This document shows positions 25,892-38,376 of a stretch of DNA of 64,000 bases, in pieces. Location of the stretch: the NCBI GenBank assembly GCA_009193035.1, contig SWDT01000110.1:1-64000 (forward strand), given 5' to 3'. Both the position numbers and the translations under genes were made by a program. The notes under the pieces were generated by a model. The model was not told the DNA's origin and did not search any database. It was given only the letters and a program-made list of their open reading frames with translations. Positions within the stretch are counted from its first letter, which is position 1; each line of letters begins with the position of its first letter. This DNA comes from Halicephalobus mephisto (lineage: Eukaryota; Nematoda; Chromadorea; Rhabditida; Panagrolaimidae).

Positions 25892-28330
25892 ATTATTTCC
25901 ATTTTGTACGTTAGCGATGATGCAAGATAAAAATGCTTAGTCTAAACCTAGAATTTTAAATTGCACATGTTCAGATTTTTCGAAAAAGAAGAAATGCAAT
26001 CTTCTGAGCTCCGTACTTTGAAAATTCATTGATTTTTATTGAACCTGGGATTTTAATAATAAAGTTACCTGTACCCTTTTTAGGTTTCAAAAATCATTAA
26101 TGTTTTTCCCTTGAAAGTTCCTCAATTTAATAATGATAAGTTATTTATAGTTTTACTATTTATGACGAAATACAAACTTAATTTTCAACACGCAATCTCT
26201 GAGATCATAATGAATTTCCTTCTTTGTAAGCGTAGGCAGAAATTCATATGGAAAACAATTTCAGATACAAAATCAACTCTCGCCATGTAGTCTGTGAGAG
26301 AGTTTTTTGAAGTTACTTGTTTCCAAACTTGAGTGGGATTTTATGTCAAATTAATTAAGAAAGGAAAGTGAAGTCAATTCTTATCGCAAAATTTCTCAGC
26401 TCTTACAAATTCACTCATTCCCATGTGCAGGTAAAAGTTCCCATCGAGGCTAACTTAGAAGGGAGAAAACGTGCAATTTTAAAAAGTTTGTGACTGAAAT
26501 TGCTTTTCCAATTTTCTGCTATTATTGACAACATATTTATCATAGCATATCCCAATTATAGAAAGCTATTTCTGGAAGTCAGTCCTGGAGAAAAAGCCAG
26601 ACTGTTAAAACCCACAATTGTGGCCATTCATAACTCAAATGTAAATAAACAATGGAATTTTCCTGGAGAGACTGACATCAATTATGAGTTTTAATTATAC
26701 TGGTTATTTACTGGGAAACTAGTTTTTAGATAAGATAACCTCACATAAACTACTTAGACTTTCCATTAATGGTAATAATGCTCTTGAGGGCTAATTTTCT
26801 GCAATTGCTAGAATATGGACATTCGTAGTTTTTTTTATCGTTTTTCGAATTTACTGCTTGGAGAACCAAAAAAGGAATTGCCATGCTTGATAGCTTTATT
26901 TATTTCATTAGTTAATGTCTGAATAAAAACCTCAGACCTCTTATTCCCTTCGGAATCCAGCTTATAACAAATTAAACGTGCTAATCATTTAGTTTTTTTC
27001 CTCAACGGTATTAGTGTTACCTAACTTACCGTGATATCATAATCCCTTTTGCTACCATAATACTTTGAATTAAATAATTTGTGAACTTTTAAAACGTGTA
27101 GAGATAATTTAATATAGACAGGATAATTTATCAGAGATTAATCGTTATCGAAGGCGGAGCTATACTTGAGGAAAAAAACTGACTCGAATAAAGAGTTATT
27201 GTTTTGATTTAACTTTTTCAAGTTCTCCTTTTTCAGCTGCTTTTTGGATGTCTCTTTATTGGAAATAAACAACTAGACAGGAAATTCAAGCGAATCTGCG
27301 CAATTTATCCAACAAAATTGGAATTCTTCGGAAGCTTTTAGGATCTTCCAAAGTGTAGTAGAAACTTTTGGAATTACTTGGAACTATGAATTTTGGAAAT
27401 CTGAAAATTCCTGAAATTCGTTTTGAAACTATTTTGTAGTATATTTTATTTTCATTATGATATATTTTAGACTGTTATTTTTTAAATGTAGTTATTAAAA
27501 ATGGAAATTTTTTAAATTAAGTTCCCACTGTTTAAACTTTTTCTGTAGATTCATTTTTATTTTTTCAATAAAAGGTTTTCAATTATTTGGAAATTCAGCT
27601 GTTTCAATTTGGTGAAAATTACAAATATCATGAAAATGCCAGGAGTGTAAAAAATGTGTTTAATTCAATATGAATCCCAATGTGTTTATAATGAAATTTA
27701 TTTGACAATTTTCGACGCTTTTCAAAAATCCCCTTTCAAAAAAAGAGTATTCTGTAATCCCATAATTCCATGTGTGTCCTATACGATTATTTTTACTTTT
27801 ATTAATTTTGGTGTATTTTGCAGTTACTCATGTAATATAATTAACATTATTTATTGTCTTTATTTGAGACTTGAGTAAGTAGAAGTTAAAAGAATTATGA
27901 TCGATTACATATTTCGCAAAAGAATCTGAAGAGTAATTTTTTTTTGTATTTCCCTTGAGTCAGTTTTTCCTTTTTTCGATCGTATCCGGCAACTAAAGAT
28001 GGTATAATTGTTTGTTGTCTAATCTCAAAATTGAATAATTAAACTTTGAAAGAATTAATGACGACCTACTAGATAAGTAAACTCTTCAAAATAAAAGTTT
28101 TTATTCTTGAGTTAGTTTTCTGCCTTTTCACCTGTTTGTAATGATAATTGTAGTAATTATTCATTGTTCGGCCTCAGATTTTAGTCATCAACCTCTAAAA
28201 AATTTAATTATAATTGATTATATATAACACGAGAAATTTTAGAAATTAAATTACTTCTAATCCGTTTTTTAATTTTATAAACATAAGTAATAATCTTAAT
28301 TTCAGAAGTGGATGGTTTTAATCTTGTAGC
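25892..28330. other. intergenic region between APIP and a GPCR
   Basis: About 2.4 kb without a supported gene. AT-rich, with weak periodic TTC/GAA units near 27320-27430. Open frames of 60-75 codons (26500 and 27654) lack splice support and look like chance. Confidence 0.5.
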
Positions 28331-30508
28331 ATGACTTTTGGTGAGGCGTCGGATTATAACGATGAATATTTCTTGCCCAACTGTACATATCGATACGACT
28401 ATGACCTCGAGAACCCCATATTGAGTACAGTATCCCTCTTGATTGACGGGCCATTTACTCTGTTGGCAGCTATATTGTCCTTCGTTGGTGCGCATTATTC
28501 CATCAAGTTCCTGAGAAGTACCGGATTGAACAGAAATTTCACTGCTGGTTGGTTTTTAAATTTATCTGAACGTGCAGAAATTGAATTACTTTAGCACTCT
28601 ATGCTTTGGCAATTTGCGATGCCTTACTTGTCCTCACAGTTGTCTTTTATCATTCAATTGAGGCTACGACAATTCTTTTATTCAGTACTAACGTGATGTG
28701 GGACAAACAGAAAACCGTTTTGATCACTTACGGGTCTGTCAGTGTTGCTACCACGGCTTCTACGTGTCTTGTTGTTATTATTACAATTCAGAGATTTGTT
28801 GTAGTTTGGTGGCCCTTGTCCTTTAACAATTATAGCGAGAGGAATCTCCAATCTGTAAGTTCTTATTCCTTGTAATCCTTCACCTTAATTGGGGTCTTAG
28901 GATATGCCTTTCCGACAGTATCCTAATCTTTGCAACTTCAAAAGCAATCGTTCCATACAAAGAATGCTCTCGCCAGCCGTCATTTTCCAAAGAAATAAGA
29001 GTCGTCGTTTTACCAGAGAGGATTTTCGACCGTATGCCATACCACGTAAGTCACTGTAATTAGGTAATTTGCAGGCATTGGGCTTCTGCGGAAGTTTCTA
29101 GGCTCTCCAGAATCTAGGGGAGGGTTCTGAAATCTTTGGGCATATCATGAAAGTTTTGAAATTCTTCAGAATCTTTTGCAATTTAGTAAAATTTCTAAAT
29201 GCTTCTAGAATCTCTGTAAGATTTTCAAAATTTTTCGAAACCCAATATACACCTTTAAAACTATCTAAAACTGAGAATTTTAAATTTTCTAAAAAATGTC
29301 GACAAATCCTGTGTAGATATTCCGTAATATTTAATTTTAATTGGTACGGTAGTAGAGTTTTGGAGTTTTTGAAAACACAACTGTTACATTGATTAAATAT
29401 AATTATTTTAGTGTTCGTTGTACTTTGTTCTCTACTTCTAAATTCTCCAGTTTTTTTCGAATTTGACGTCGCTCCATGTATTTCGTGGGTGCATTTGACG
29501 ATCACAAGTCATCTGGTACCTACTAAAATGCGTCTTAGTCGGATAGTAAGTACTTCCTCTGATGTTTTCAAATTACTGATGATGAATTATTTAGTATAAT
29601 TTCCTAAGAACAGCAATTATGATGGCGACACAAACAATTGGACCAGTTTTTACAATTTCTGTTATAACATGTCTTACGGAATACAAACTGTACACTAGTC
29701 TTCAAGCAAGGAGAAGGTAATTTATATAATTTGATCGATAATTCATAATTTGAATTTAGATTGTTGGAGAGTCAAAATCGCCAAAAATCAGTTATCCTTC
29801 TTGAAGAATTAAAAGAAACAGTTTCAAGGGCAGTGGCAATATTCATTGCTGTGAAATTCTTGTTATTAAGGTAATATATGAATTTAATACAATCTTCTAA
29901 TTCATTAAAGTACAATTCCATTAAAATTTTTGGAGGCTTTCAGAATTCGAAAAAGGTTCTGAGATTTTCTGGAATATCATAGATTTCAAAACTTTTCATA
30001 ATCTTGTGAAAGTTCCTCAAATGCTGCAGAATTTCGAACAAATTTTTAAACTTCCAGGAATTTAATAAAATCCCTTGGATCCAAAATCTGAACTTTCAGG
30101 CTACGGAAGTTTTTGAAAGTTCATTTTGAAACAATTTCATAAAATACTATTTATAACTTTATAGTAATATGATCTCGTTTAGGTCTTTACCAGCCTTCTT
30201 CGATCTTTACGAAACTATCCATGGAATTGAATCCTTTGGAACAGGGATGTCGATTCTTGTTCGAATATCCGATTTCGGAGTTGTGTTAAATAGTGCAACT
30301 AATTCACTTGCTTATTTTGGTCGACGACAATGGCTCGAGAACCGGCTCAAAGAACGGATTTTGAGGAAACATACTCGGAGTTTTGGTAAGTTTCACTTTC
30401 GAATTTAAATCACATATTCTTAATATTCCAGACAAAAACAGTAACTCCCTTGTTCTTCAAACCAAAGGCACCTTGATCAATACTTACGATGATGTTGCGA
30501 ATGTATAA
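28331..30508 (+). CDS. rhodopsin-family GPCR, FMRFamide/neuropeptide-receptor-like
   Basis: Seven-helix plasma-membrane receptor, probably for a neuropeptide. Eight exons: 28331-28547, 28595-28854, 28901-29045, 29412-29545, 29595-29716, 29760-29870, 30183-30385 and 30432-30508; phases agree and give 422 aa. The N-terminus has NCT; helix 1 LLIDGPFTLLAAILSFVGAH; helix 2 YALAICDALLVLTVVFYHS; helix 3 ends TIQRFVVVWWPLSF, so the DRY site reads QRF. A long second intracellular loop (MPFRQYPNLCNFKS) leads into RPYAIPLFVVLCSLLLNSPVFFEF (helix 4). Helix 7 has NSATNSLAYFG in place of NPxxY. The tail ends DDVANV. The layout resembles worm FMRFamide-like receptors; no subtype can be named. Confidence 0.87.
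29090..29390. repeat. TTCnnGAAnn-type periodic block in GPCR intron
   Basis: Repeated units such as ATGCTTCTAGAATCTCTG near 29200 and ATTCTTCAGAATCTT near 29160. It fills most of the third GPCR intron (29046-29411). Confidence 0.5.
29930..30150. repeat. TTCnnGAAnn-type periodic block in GPCR intron
   Basis: Degenerate units such as TTTCAGAATTCGAAAAAGGTTC near 29938, in the GPCR intron 29871-30182. Second copy of the dispersed family in the same gene. Confidence 0.45.
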
Positions 30509-30955
30509 AATTGGGAACTTGATTTCTCCTAGATGATAACCTTAACATATCGAAAATAAAATAAGTTGTTCAGATTTGACTCTTATAATCGCTTTTTGTT
30601 TGAACTGTTGATGAACATTTTTAAAGCAAACATTTAATGATGAAAGAGGGAAGAAAGCAAAAGATACGTGAACAAAAAATAATGACAAATTCCGGAGTTT
30701 TTACTTCCATCAGATTGGTCCTTGGTTTTTATTGATTTTATTTTTCTACGTTTTTAATAGAATAGAATTGTTCTAAATATATCCAGAAGCTTCCCATAAC
30801 AAAAGATTTGGGATAGCCATCGATCTCATGTAAGCAGGCAGAAAAAGTCTGTTGAAAACGAGAAGAATCAACAAATTATTTTTGACGATTCCTAAGATTT
30901 TTCTTTGTGCGTGTTTTTTAGTCTATTGAATCCTCGGTTTTAGATCGGGCTGATT
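30509..30955. other. short intergenic region with GPCR polyA signal
   Basis: AATAAA at 30555-30560 lies 47 nt after the GPCR stop. The rest is AT-rich sequence leading to the otopetrin-like gene; no exon seen. Confidence 0.45.
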
Positions 30956-33900
30956 ATGAAAATAATAGGATCAATTAAGAAGAGACTTAATCGACGTTCC
31001 ATCGATCCCGAAGTGGGTGAAAATGATGTTTCAAGAACCATCGATTTTGGGATGAATGAAAACAATGCTTCAGAGTCCATTGATCCTGAAACAGGAGAAA
31101 ACAGTACTTCAAGAATCCTCAACTCAGAATTGGATGAAAACAATGGCCCGGGAATCTTAGATAGTTCAATTCATAAATCTCCAAAAACAATAACTGCTGG
31201 TTCGAATGACGTATTCAAAAACCAAGAAGGTAAGTTACAAGAGGTCAACATCAATAGTCCCGCTTTCGATAACCGGCTTTTTGCGCGGCTATTCCTCAAT
31301 AAGGAAAATGGAGATCCATTGTTCTGAGATACATGTTTATTCAAATAACGGATCACTCGAGTACTGCTTTTTAGAAGGATAACCGTTGTTTGTCTAGTGG
31401 TACTTCTGAGTTTTGTCCACCTATCGTCTGACCAGTGGTCACTATCGGGAATTAACTTCTAAAGTCCCTTCCTGATCATAGTCCAAATAAAGAAATAAGA
31501 TCGTTTCGGATTAAGTTCTATTGTGGATTTAATTGGTGCGTCAAGTAGCAAGAAATCGATCACTTTCAAAACGATTGCTTAAGTTTTTATCCTCGATCAA
31601 CTTCTTTATTTTCATCTTAGATACTATATTTGACTCTCGATTCAATAATTCCATTCGATTCTCTCGTTTTAGAAGGAGCAGAACCTCGAGAGCCGGTTAC
31701 TCGTGGGCGATCTTTCAATCGATCGCTATCCTCGTTTGTACCAGAATTGCCGAGTCTCAACGGTACTCCCAGAAGATTCACTGTGCATCCTCGGCGGAAT
31801 TTCACCAAAGTTTGGTTGAACCTCCATGATTTTAAGTAAATTCAACTTCCGATATACTGTAACTATTTATCTCGGTTTCAGAATATCAGATATGAAATCA
31901 AGCATATCAGAATCTCCGCAAACTCCAGTACCTTCTAGTTCGTTACATTGTATGTCCGTTAGTTCGCGACAGGTAAGTGATCATTGAGGATGTCATCGTT
32001 CTTGAAGACTTTTTTGACTTCCGGTTTCTTTCAATTTCAAGCAAACAATTAGAATGCGGATTTTTCACTTTGTTTGCTTCTGTCGCTTTTTCCCATCTAA
32101 TGTCCACTTTTCCTCAGAATTTATTTCTCTAGCTGTGCTGGTCACTTCCTCGAGGTTAATCGCACTTAGTACTTTCGGAAATAAGTATATTTGGATTTAT
32201 TTAGATCCATCACGGAGTATTAGTCCCTAACAGACCACCTTTGTCTGTTTGCTATGACGATGAGTCCATGACTGAGAAATTAAATGAACCCATTGATGTG
32301 GGAGAAGATCGAAAAAGTACTATTGTTGAGATGAAACAGTCCAATAACGACATCCATGTTGAGCAACGAGGAACAGCAGATGAAGTTGTCGAAGGAATGT
32401 CCAGAAGTAGCTCTATTTCTTCAAGCAGTTCTGAACAAAATGGAGCTGATCATAGTGAGCGCTGGATTGATAATCTCGATGCAAAGTTTGTTTTATTTTG
32501 TTTATTTTAAATATTTTAATTAATCCCTTTGTAGGAATTCTGTAATCATCGCATTGACTGTCTTCTATGCTCTAAGCATGACTATATTTGCCCTAGTTTT
32601 GGAACTATCCCATTTACTTTCTGGAGAAGATAGAAGAGCAGTACAAACTAAAGATCTCATATTCGGTCTCTATATGTACGGTATAGCCGTTATTTTCTTG
32701 TTCTATTGTTACGCCGTATTGCTCTTAAATCCTCGATGGAGAGCTGTTATCGGAAAAATAAAATGCTGGTTGAAATTACGAAAACTCAGGTAGTATTTTT
32801 AGGTTTGTCTATATAAAATTACGTTTCAGTTCCGAATCAACTACTGATTTGGACGAGAATACTTCCATCGCTGCCGCAACTATTCATAGAAAAGTCTCCC
32901 ATGATGCTCCAAGTGCTGGAAGTTTGTTTCTTCGCCTTGGAAGCGTTGGTATGTACAAGTTCTTAAGAACCTTTCTACGTAATTTTGCGTTTCATCTCAA
33001 TTAATAATTTAATTACCTTTATATTTCAACAAAAAGTGCTTAAAATACGATAATCAGACCCATAGTTCCAAATCTGGAGTTAGAATAGAGAACTAGTCTT
33101 CAGAATTCGGAAATTGTAGTTCATAGTTCTAGATTTTCATCAAATGAAAACTAATAGAAAATCCATAGGTCTGATTATTGTACTACAAATACTTTGTTCA
33201 AATCTGAAAGTTGTCCATTTTCATCCCACGAATCCATAAAAGTTACAAAATTAAGTAGAAGAGACCTTAAACTATTAGTTGATACACATTAATTTTTAGT
33301 GTTCGGTGTTATCGGCACTGTTTATTACGCTTTTAATGCATTCCTGGGGCTTAGTGAAAACAACGTTGAGAAAGGAAACATTGCTCTTGATGTCTTCGCA
33401 ATTTTGTTTATCTTTACTCAAATGCACTTTTTGTTCTGTAATTGGAAGGTAAGAAGCATTCGTCATGAAAGTATGGTTAAATTGAATTATAGATGACAAT
33501 CATGGGCCACCATACTATTGCAAGATTTGGAACCATGCATTTAGTTGCTGCAAACTTATGGACTTGGATCAGATACGTCCTTATCGAAGAAAGCGTCATG
33601 GACAAAGAAATCCGACAAATCTTTTCCCCCCACAATTACTCCTCTAATCAATCTGCTAACGAATACGAGGATAGTTTTGAACACACAAGCCAAGAATCTG
33701 CGATGGAAGTTAGTGAACTTCTACATGGGAAAACGGTCAGTAGAATAACCAGATCTGTATCTAGAGACTGTACCGGAGGGGCCGACTGTATCCTCGGTGA
33801 GGTTCGGAGTTTCTCTGCAAATTTCTATTCCTATTTTTAGGGAGCATTACGGATATAATGTACACATCCATTGTCGAATATTCTTTGATCGGAGCTGCTG

Positions 33901-35189
33901 TTATGTTCATTGTCTGGAGGAACATCGACCATGTAAGACAGACCCCAACTGCCTACGTCAAAAGGAAACATCAAATTAGGGTTGATTGTTCTAAAACAAC
34001 TTCTGGGTTATTCTGTGGATTGGCATTTCTGGCAGCTACATTTACTTCTATGGCAGTTTTTTATGGGTATTCATTAGTTAAAAGAAATCACACTGCTGCT
34101 TTTGTCTTCAGCATAACGGATATTACCCAAGTAAGGATAAAACTATAGTATTGCATGAAAAATCATTTATAGTATATCATTGCAAGCTTTGGCTGCATCT
34201 ACGCTCTTTGGCAAATGAGATTACTTCGATATCACCGAACGACTTTGCCAAAGTTGAATGTAAATCCCAGTCAGGTACTGTCTCTTTAACATTTACAAGA
34301 CCTAAGGGCTTATTCGTAATGCAGAAACCTAGTATCAGGTTATTAACGAAGAACCTGGAGCGATTAAAAGAAAAGTGGAACAATTTAGGAGTGAGAAATA
34401 TCATCTAATAGTTAAATATATATTTACAACTAGTTTAGTAATCTATTTCAATAAGTTATTAATTTTTTAAAATGAGCGTAAGGTAGATCAACGATTCTCT
34501 TTCATAAGATTAAAATAGACGTGAGTCAATTTATCCAGTCTAATTTTAGTTCTTACATAACTTATTTATAAATATTATTTGAAAATGCGCCTTCTTGGAA
34601 ATATTTCCACACTTGGATTGAAATTTCGACATTACATAGATTATAATATTCTACAAAAATGCTTTAAAAACTTCATACACTAACAAATAATCAATTTAAT
34701 TAATAAAACAGATAATGATAATTCATTTTTTAGGAATTATTGGATATGATTCTCCTTTCACTCGGGATGATCGGAGAAATGATCTACTCTGTTGCTGGTC
34801 TTGTTGGATTAACTGGTGACAAAACTTGGCAACCCCTGTCACTAGTACTTCTTTTCTGTCACATTACTAGACTATTTCAAGTCGGATTACAATCGTGTCT
34901 TATTTACATCGCCGGGAAACTCCGGATCCAAGGAGATTTCGAACTCCGTAAACGACAACCAGGCAAACAAGTCATCACTTTCTTACTGATCGCAAATATC
35001 GCTATGTTCTTTATGAATCTTCTGGAAACGGAAAAGGCCGGGATTAGTGAAACTGTTGTTAACTTTTATGGAAAGAAAAGTTGGGTCTTTTTAGTTCGCA
35101 GTTTCAGTCCTTTGACGGTTTTCTACAGGTTTCATAGTTCAGTTTGCTTTGCAGAAATTTGGAAAAATGTTTACGCGTGGAAAAACTAA
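30956..35189 (+). CDS. otpl: otopetrin-family membrane protein (proton-channel type)
   Basis: Multi-pass membrane protein of the otopetrin family; vertebrate members are proton channels. Eleven exons: 30956-31229, 31673-31835, 31882-31972, 32205-32485, 32535-32789, 32830-32948, 33300-33448, 33493-33796, 33841-34130, 34173-34259 and 34734-35189; phases agree and give 822 aa. The first about 260 residues are polar and disordered; residues about 15-70 hold roughly 18-residue repeats (SIDPEVGENDVSR / SIDPETGENSTSR). The membrane core starts near ALTVFYALSMTIFALVLELSH. Family hallmarks: HDAPSAGSLFLRLG, FGVIGTVYYAFNAFLGL, FIFTQMHFLFCNWK, IMGHHTIARFGTMHLVAANLWTWIR and the C-terminal RFHSSVCFAEIWKN. 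Introns contain a small MITE-like palindrome. The next gene starts 259 bp downstream on the same strand. Confidence 0.96.
33046..33182. mobile_element. small palindromic MITE-like element in otopetrin intron
   Basis: Both ends read TACRATAATCAGACC(C)ATRG in opposite orientation and each begins at a TA dinucleotide, as expected for a Tc1/mariner-type insertion with TA duplication. Total about 137 bp and no coding capacity. The arms pair imperfectly further in (GTTCCAAATC / GAACTATGAA). Confidence 0.6.
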
Positions 35190-35267
35190 AAACAACGATT
35201 TAGTTTATATCTAGAACCGGGTGGTAATTTGAATTCTTTTATTTTTGACTTTTGCGAGTATAGGTAA

Positions 35268-35273
35268 AATAAA
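35268..35273 (+). terminator. polyadenylation signal, otopetrin gene
   Basis: AATAAA about 79 nt past the stop codon at 35189, before the WDR54 start at 35449. Relevant to whether the two genes are co-transcribed. Confidence 0.45.
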
Positions 35274-35448
35274 TCTTATTTAATATGCAATCGAATAAAG
35301 TAGTGATTTGCAAGTATTAATTAATTTCTCTCAAACACCGTGCTCCAAAACTTAATTTTTACGGTTTCTATAGAGACCCAGTTTTCCATCTCGTCGTTGC
35401 TAAGGAGCAAATTCCAAGTTATTCAGAAACTTTAAGTTAGTTCAAAAA

Positions 35449-37884
35449 ATGTTTGAATTGAGTTTAATGAACGATTTACCTTCGACGGTTGGAGCTTTTT
35501 CAAATAATTTATCTGTTTATTATTATGAACCTAAATTTCTCACCTATGCTGCAGTTTGTGGAAAAAATCAGGTAATACGGATTTCGAAAACATAAATTTA
35601 TATATTAAAGCATTTAGGTAAATATTATACAATGGGATACTAAATACGAACAATTAAAATCTGAAGTTATTACTCTGAAGGACAAAGAAACTGGCGCTCC
35701 TATAACGGGAATTCAGTGCAAAATTTGCGCTCCAGTCGACAGAAATCTTCCGGTTTTGGTTATATCTAGTCTCACTAATGTCCGAATTTACGACCTCAAA
35801 GATCTGAAGCTCTTGATATCCATAGCTGTCGATAAAGTAAACAACGAATTTGGAAATCCTTTTACTTTAAAACTTTTCAGAACATATATATCCCACCAGA
35901 AGATGACAACGATGAACTTCCTCCGAATTTCGATAACGAACTTTATAATTTAGCCCATGGAATAACCTGGGTTGATAATACTATCCTTGTCGGAACGTCT
36001 TCAGGGGAAATTATGGTTTTCAACTGCAATGGAGAGTGCAGTATCTCTCTGAAAAAATCTCTTACGGTATGATTAATAGTGCTGTAATTTTACAAGATAT
36101 AATTAGACTCTGACAGGAATTCTTGAAATTCCCTAAATCAAAGGATTGTAGAAGGTTTCGGACATCTTTGTCGATATGATTTCATATATAATTTACCCAA
36201 AATGTTAGAAATCTTGGATTTTTTATAATATTTCATTCACTGAATAATTTGATAGTTAAACACTTCTATTGTATAGCTATCATCAAGTATTCTAACAATA
36301 CTCAATTTTAAGCTCTTCGAAAAACTATCAGGGAATGAATACAAAATTCGTCATTTTTGGCGCGAAAGTTTTTTGAAAGATTTGCACTTTTATTAAGAGG
36401 ACGTATTCGCACTACGAAATTTACAAACTGAATAATTAGTAATGTGCCCACGGGTTCTAATTACTTAATAACATCTATCATTTATATACTCAATTAACTT
36501 GTCGTTAAAAAACTGATTAATGCTAATTCTTTCGCATCCAATTACAATGAATTTTTTCATCCAATTTTGATTTTGCTATATTACTTTCTCTTAATATAAC
36601 TCTGGATAAGTTCAATAGGATTCAAGTTTGGTGACTAAGTTGGTCAAGAAAAAATGTTGATTTTTTGATAACTATGAAGCTCAACTCCCACTAATCTTTG
36701 ATTTATTATTCAGTTGGTACTAAAATTGCCTTCTGAGCTGAGAACTGCATTCTTGATATATGAAATTGGTAACAGAGAGTTTGCTTGGATGGCCATATTG
36801 ATTTAATGAGCAGCAAGTTTTGAAATTTTTCTTAGTTTTCTGGATTTCTCGCAAGGAATTATAGTTTCCCCTTGTTTTAAAAAGCTTTATTCATCTCGGA
36901 ACTATAAGTTTCGGAATTATAAAAGATCAAACTATATCAAGTTTCTTTTTGTGTAAGCGAACAGTTTCGACGGCTTACTTTCTGCGATCTTAAAAGTAGT
37001 ATCTAAGACAAACTACAATGAACACTACCATGAAGATGAAAGCAACTAAAAATAACTCATAAAACATCAAACTTTTAAGACTTGTCACGTAAGAAGTTAA
37101 TCATCTTAAAGTGTTTTTTGTGAGTCATTTGGAGAGCTTAGAATTAGCTACTATTAAGAATAATTAATAATGGCCACATAGGAACATTATTTAACTATCA
37201 AATGATTTCATAAATGATAAGTTGTATATAAAAGCAAAATCCTCGATTTATCGGATAGTAGATGATTTAGAACTATCATTTGAAATCAAGAATTTTCGGA
37301 TTTTTCAAAACTTCATTTAGAGATAACTTTATAACACACTTTTGTTTTTTTAAATGGTATAATTTTTGTAGGAACACAAATATCCGATTATATCCTTAGC
37401 TACTTGTGCATACGATTATTTTACTGTCTCAGCAGATGTTCAGGGGAACGTTTCCGTCTGGAACAAATCATTGAAACAAGTGACAAGACGAATAAGCACT
37501 GGTCACTGTATTAGTGCGATCAATATCCTCCGAAAACATGCTTTATGTGGAACCTATCAAGGTCAGATTCTTTTGTTCAACGTTCTATCAGGAGAATTGG
37601 CGGCTGAAGTTACTCCTCATGCTAGATCAGTTTGTTCTATTTCTGTTGCTCCTGAATCCGCTTACATACTCACTGCTTCCCAAGATGGCCATATCTGTGT
37701 TTGGAAACTCCACACTCGGAAACCAGAAGCCTTTGGAGTCGAGTTCCGTCATTGTGAGAAGATGCCGAACCGGATAATAACTGCTGCTCAATTCGGTAAC
37801 GGTAGAGGGAACGTGTTCGTGACGGCTGCTTACGACTATTCGAAGCTTCATATTTACAGGATCGCAAAAAAACCTGCACATTAA
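35449..37884 (+). CDS. wdr54: WD-repeat protein, WDR54 homologue
   Basis: Cytoplasmic beta-propeller protein; human WDR54 is the best match by motif order (family recall, not searched). Four exons: 35449-35571, 35618-35836, 35881-36066 and 37372-37884; phases agree and give 346 aa, close to human WDR54. Landmarks: NNLSVYY near the N-terminus (as NNLSV in WDR54), ITWVDNTILVGTSSGEIMVFN (blade), ADVQGNVSVWN, ALCGTYQGQILLFNVLSGELAAEV, HARSVCSISVAPESAYILTASQDGHICVWKL and, at the end, VTAAYDYSKLHIYRI. The last intron is 1305 nt and carries a dead mariner/Tc1 transposase in reverse. The start lies 259 bp after the otopetrin stop on the same strand, so co-transcription is possible but unproven. Confidence 0.92.
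36540..36790 (-). pseudogene. degenerate Tc1/mariner transposase fragment
   Basis: Read on the minus strand inside the last WDR54 intron, the sequence around 36605-36660 encodes SPNLNPIELIQSYIKRK, close to the SPDLNPIE block that holds the third acidic residue of Tc1/mariner transposases. In-frame TGA and TAG codons stand where Trp and Gln are normally found just before it. Upstream (about 36690-36720) a segment QLNNKSKIS resembles the QDNDPKHTS block. The reading frame is broken many times; terminal repeats were not identified. It is an old relic with no product. Confidence 0.6.
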
Positions 37885-38376
37885 CTAATCCCTCAACAAA
37901 GAAAACTTTGGATAATCTTGGTCTGCAAACTTATTGGTTATTCCTTTGTTACTTTGTTTTATGATAAAAGTGAGAACTAAATTTTGATTCAAGTGAGGGC
38001 GTCCGAAAATATGACCAAATTTGTTTGTTCAAAGGAATATTTGTCCGTATATATTTCTGTCAACTGTTCGCTTGTCTGTGTCAGTATTCGTCAAGTGCAC
38101 AACAGTGACCGGTCGATGTAAGGCTAGCAAAGCTCAAGTAGAGTCTTAGTATGGCGACGTTTCCCCGTTAGCCAGTCGTCAATCGCTAGATCTGTCGGCT
38201 CCTTAGGCCTTCACGCCCAACTATACGGATTTAAGATTTACATTGAGTTTTGTAAGCCGACGAGGCGGTCTGCTTATTGTAATTCCATAATGAACACCTG
38301 CATTTTTGTTTTTGAATTTTCAAGACTTGCTAACGTGTTTTGATTATTTTATGATTTTATCGTTTGTTTTTTCAGC
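37885..38376. other. intergenic region with GC-rich patch
   Basis: 492 nt. From about 38090 to 38290 the sequence is unusually GC-rich for this window and CpG-containing (GACCGGTCGATG, CCGACGAGGCGG). No tRNA or open frame was recognised. It may be the promoter of the small membrane protein downstream. A TTTTTTCAG acceptor touches the next ATG. Confidence 0.4.

Noticed and set aside
28861..28900. Possible frameshift in the GPCR between exons 2 and 3
   Set aside because: An attractive hydrophobic alternative frame exists in exon 3, but only the DMPFRQ frame joins both neighbouring exons in phase, and the following helix is correct.
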